This document shows, piece after piece, positions 5,251 through 5,800 of a DNA stretch of 5,800 nucleotides. The stretch comes from Lachnospiraceae bacterium UBA3772 (GTDB lineage: Bacteria; Bacillota; Clostridia; Lachnospirales; Lachnospiraceae). Under the pieces are notes generated by a model. The model saw only the letters and a list, made by a program, of their open reading frames with translations. It did no database searches and was not told the origin of the DNA. The stretch lies in the NCBI GenBank assembly GCA_002371025.1, contig DFFQ01000156.1:1-5800 (forward strand). The letters run 5' to 3'. The number at the start of each line of letters is the position of its first letter. The first letter of the stretch is position 1. A program made the translations under genes and the position numbers.

Positions 5251-5800
5251 TTAAAGTTCTTCTTTCTTTACTTCTGCATTTTCAGCAAAATCTTTCTTTA
5301 ATTTATCTGCTGTTTCTGCCACCTTATCCATGGCACTGTTAACAGTCTTTAACTCGTTCTTTCCTATGATATTATACTTATAATCAAAGAAGAGTGAAAT
5401 AAGCATTAAGATCAGTAACACATGCCATCCAAGAGCAAATATAACAAGTGCTGCTCCAAGAGGGATATCTATTACCTTCTTTTCCTTATGTTTTACTACA
5501 AAGTGATTATCTGTACAAACTCTGATGAACTTGTTCCATCCATTCTTTATCTTCTTCTTACAATCTTCTTCCTTCATCTTTCTTTCCTCATCCCTTACTG
5601 TTTTTTCAACATCATGTAGCTTTTCTTTCTCAGCCTTAGATGAATGATAAGTTGTAACTTCAGATTTTTTTACCTTGCCTAATGTTTCAAGATAAATAAG
5701 TGCATCAAGCATATCCCAGTTACATGCTTCCAATGCTCTTTTTGCCTCATCATAAGTTACATCTGCCTTTTCTCTTAATCTTTCAACTTTTTCAAAATTA
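5251..5800 (-). CDS. DUF4342 domain protein with UBA-like N-terminus and membrane segment (5' end cut by window)
   Basis: The frame is open from the right edge to TAA at 5251-5253, giving 182 visible residues. Visible residues 1-41 (NFEKVERLREKADVTYDEAK, then RALEACNWDMLDALIYLE) form a UBA/EF-Ts-like three-helix fold of the type at the start of DUF4342 proteins. Residues about 47-87 are a charged Lys/Glu-rich, probably coiled-coil stretch. FIRVCTDNHFVVKHKEKKVIDIPLG (about 91-115) is the typical strand region of the family. It leads into one or two hydrophobic helices at about 113-138, then a charged tail. The UBA-like part continues upstream of the TTG at 5731-5733, so that codon is not the start; the real start should be only a few codons beyond the edge. 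The protein is probably membrane-anchored with cytoplasmic ends. Its function is unknown, and the UBA-like fold suggests protein or peptide binding. It is convergent with the CBM gene. Confidence 0.82.
   Translation of the reverse strand, partial: NFEKVERLREKADVTYDEAKRALEACNWDMLDALIYLETLGKVKKSEVTTYHSSKAEKEKLHDVEKTVRDEERKMKEEDCKKKIKNGWNKFIRVCTDNHFVVKHKEKKVIDIPLGAALVIFALGWHVLLILMLISLFFDYKYNIIGKNELKTVNSAMDKVAETADKLKKDFAENAEVKKEEL

Noticed and set aside
5422..5619. 65-codon plus-strand reading frame, hydrophobic
   Set aside because: It is the antisense of the DUF4342 gene; its hydrophobic, Tyr/Leu/Phe-rich look comes from the complementary Lys/Glu-rich codons and the membrane segment.

Overview
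The window is AT-rich, with strong Shine-Dalgarno sites (AAAGGAG, GGAGGAGG), and its protein families are typical of Firmicutes. Together with a secreted cellulose-binding-type protein, this suggests an anaerobic, fibre-associated Clostridia member. A Lachnospiraceae relative such as Butyrivibrio or Pseudobutyrivibrio is my best guess; this is inferred from style and families, not from a marker gene.

Layout. Positions 1-1655 (minus strand) hold an M3-family zinc oligoendopeptidase whose last few residues lie beyond the left edge. A 320-base gap (1656-1975) holds its probable extended -10 promoter, small repeats, and a long hairpin terminator for the gene upstream. Positions 1976-3577 (minus) encode a complete HerA-like/YjgR-type (DUF853) ATPase. 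The 336-base divergent region 3578-3913 contains candidate promoters in both directions, a GC-rich nested inverted repeat, other small repeats, and a 51-codon minus-strand reading frame that looks protein-like. Positions 3914-5164 (plus) encode a secreted protein made only of carbohydrate-binding modules: two CBM6-like repeats, a linker and a CBM2-like module. A strong intrinsic terminator at 5200-5233 separates it from the convergent gene at 5251-5800 (minus), a DUF4342/UBA-like membrane protein whose start lies just beyond the right edge.

How they fit together. The four main genes do not form an obvious pathway or single operon; each appears to have its own transcription signals. The peptidase and the HerA-like ATPase are housekeeping-type cytoplasmic proteins. 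The CBM protein would be exported and could help the cell adhere to plant polysaccharide or concentrate it. The DUF4342 protein is of unknown role. The items most worth following up are the catalytic-domain-free CBM protein and the small frame with its embedded GC-rich palindrome at 3615-3770. I see no convincing evidence for a defence system, CRISPR array, RNA gene or insertion sequence.
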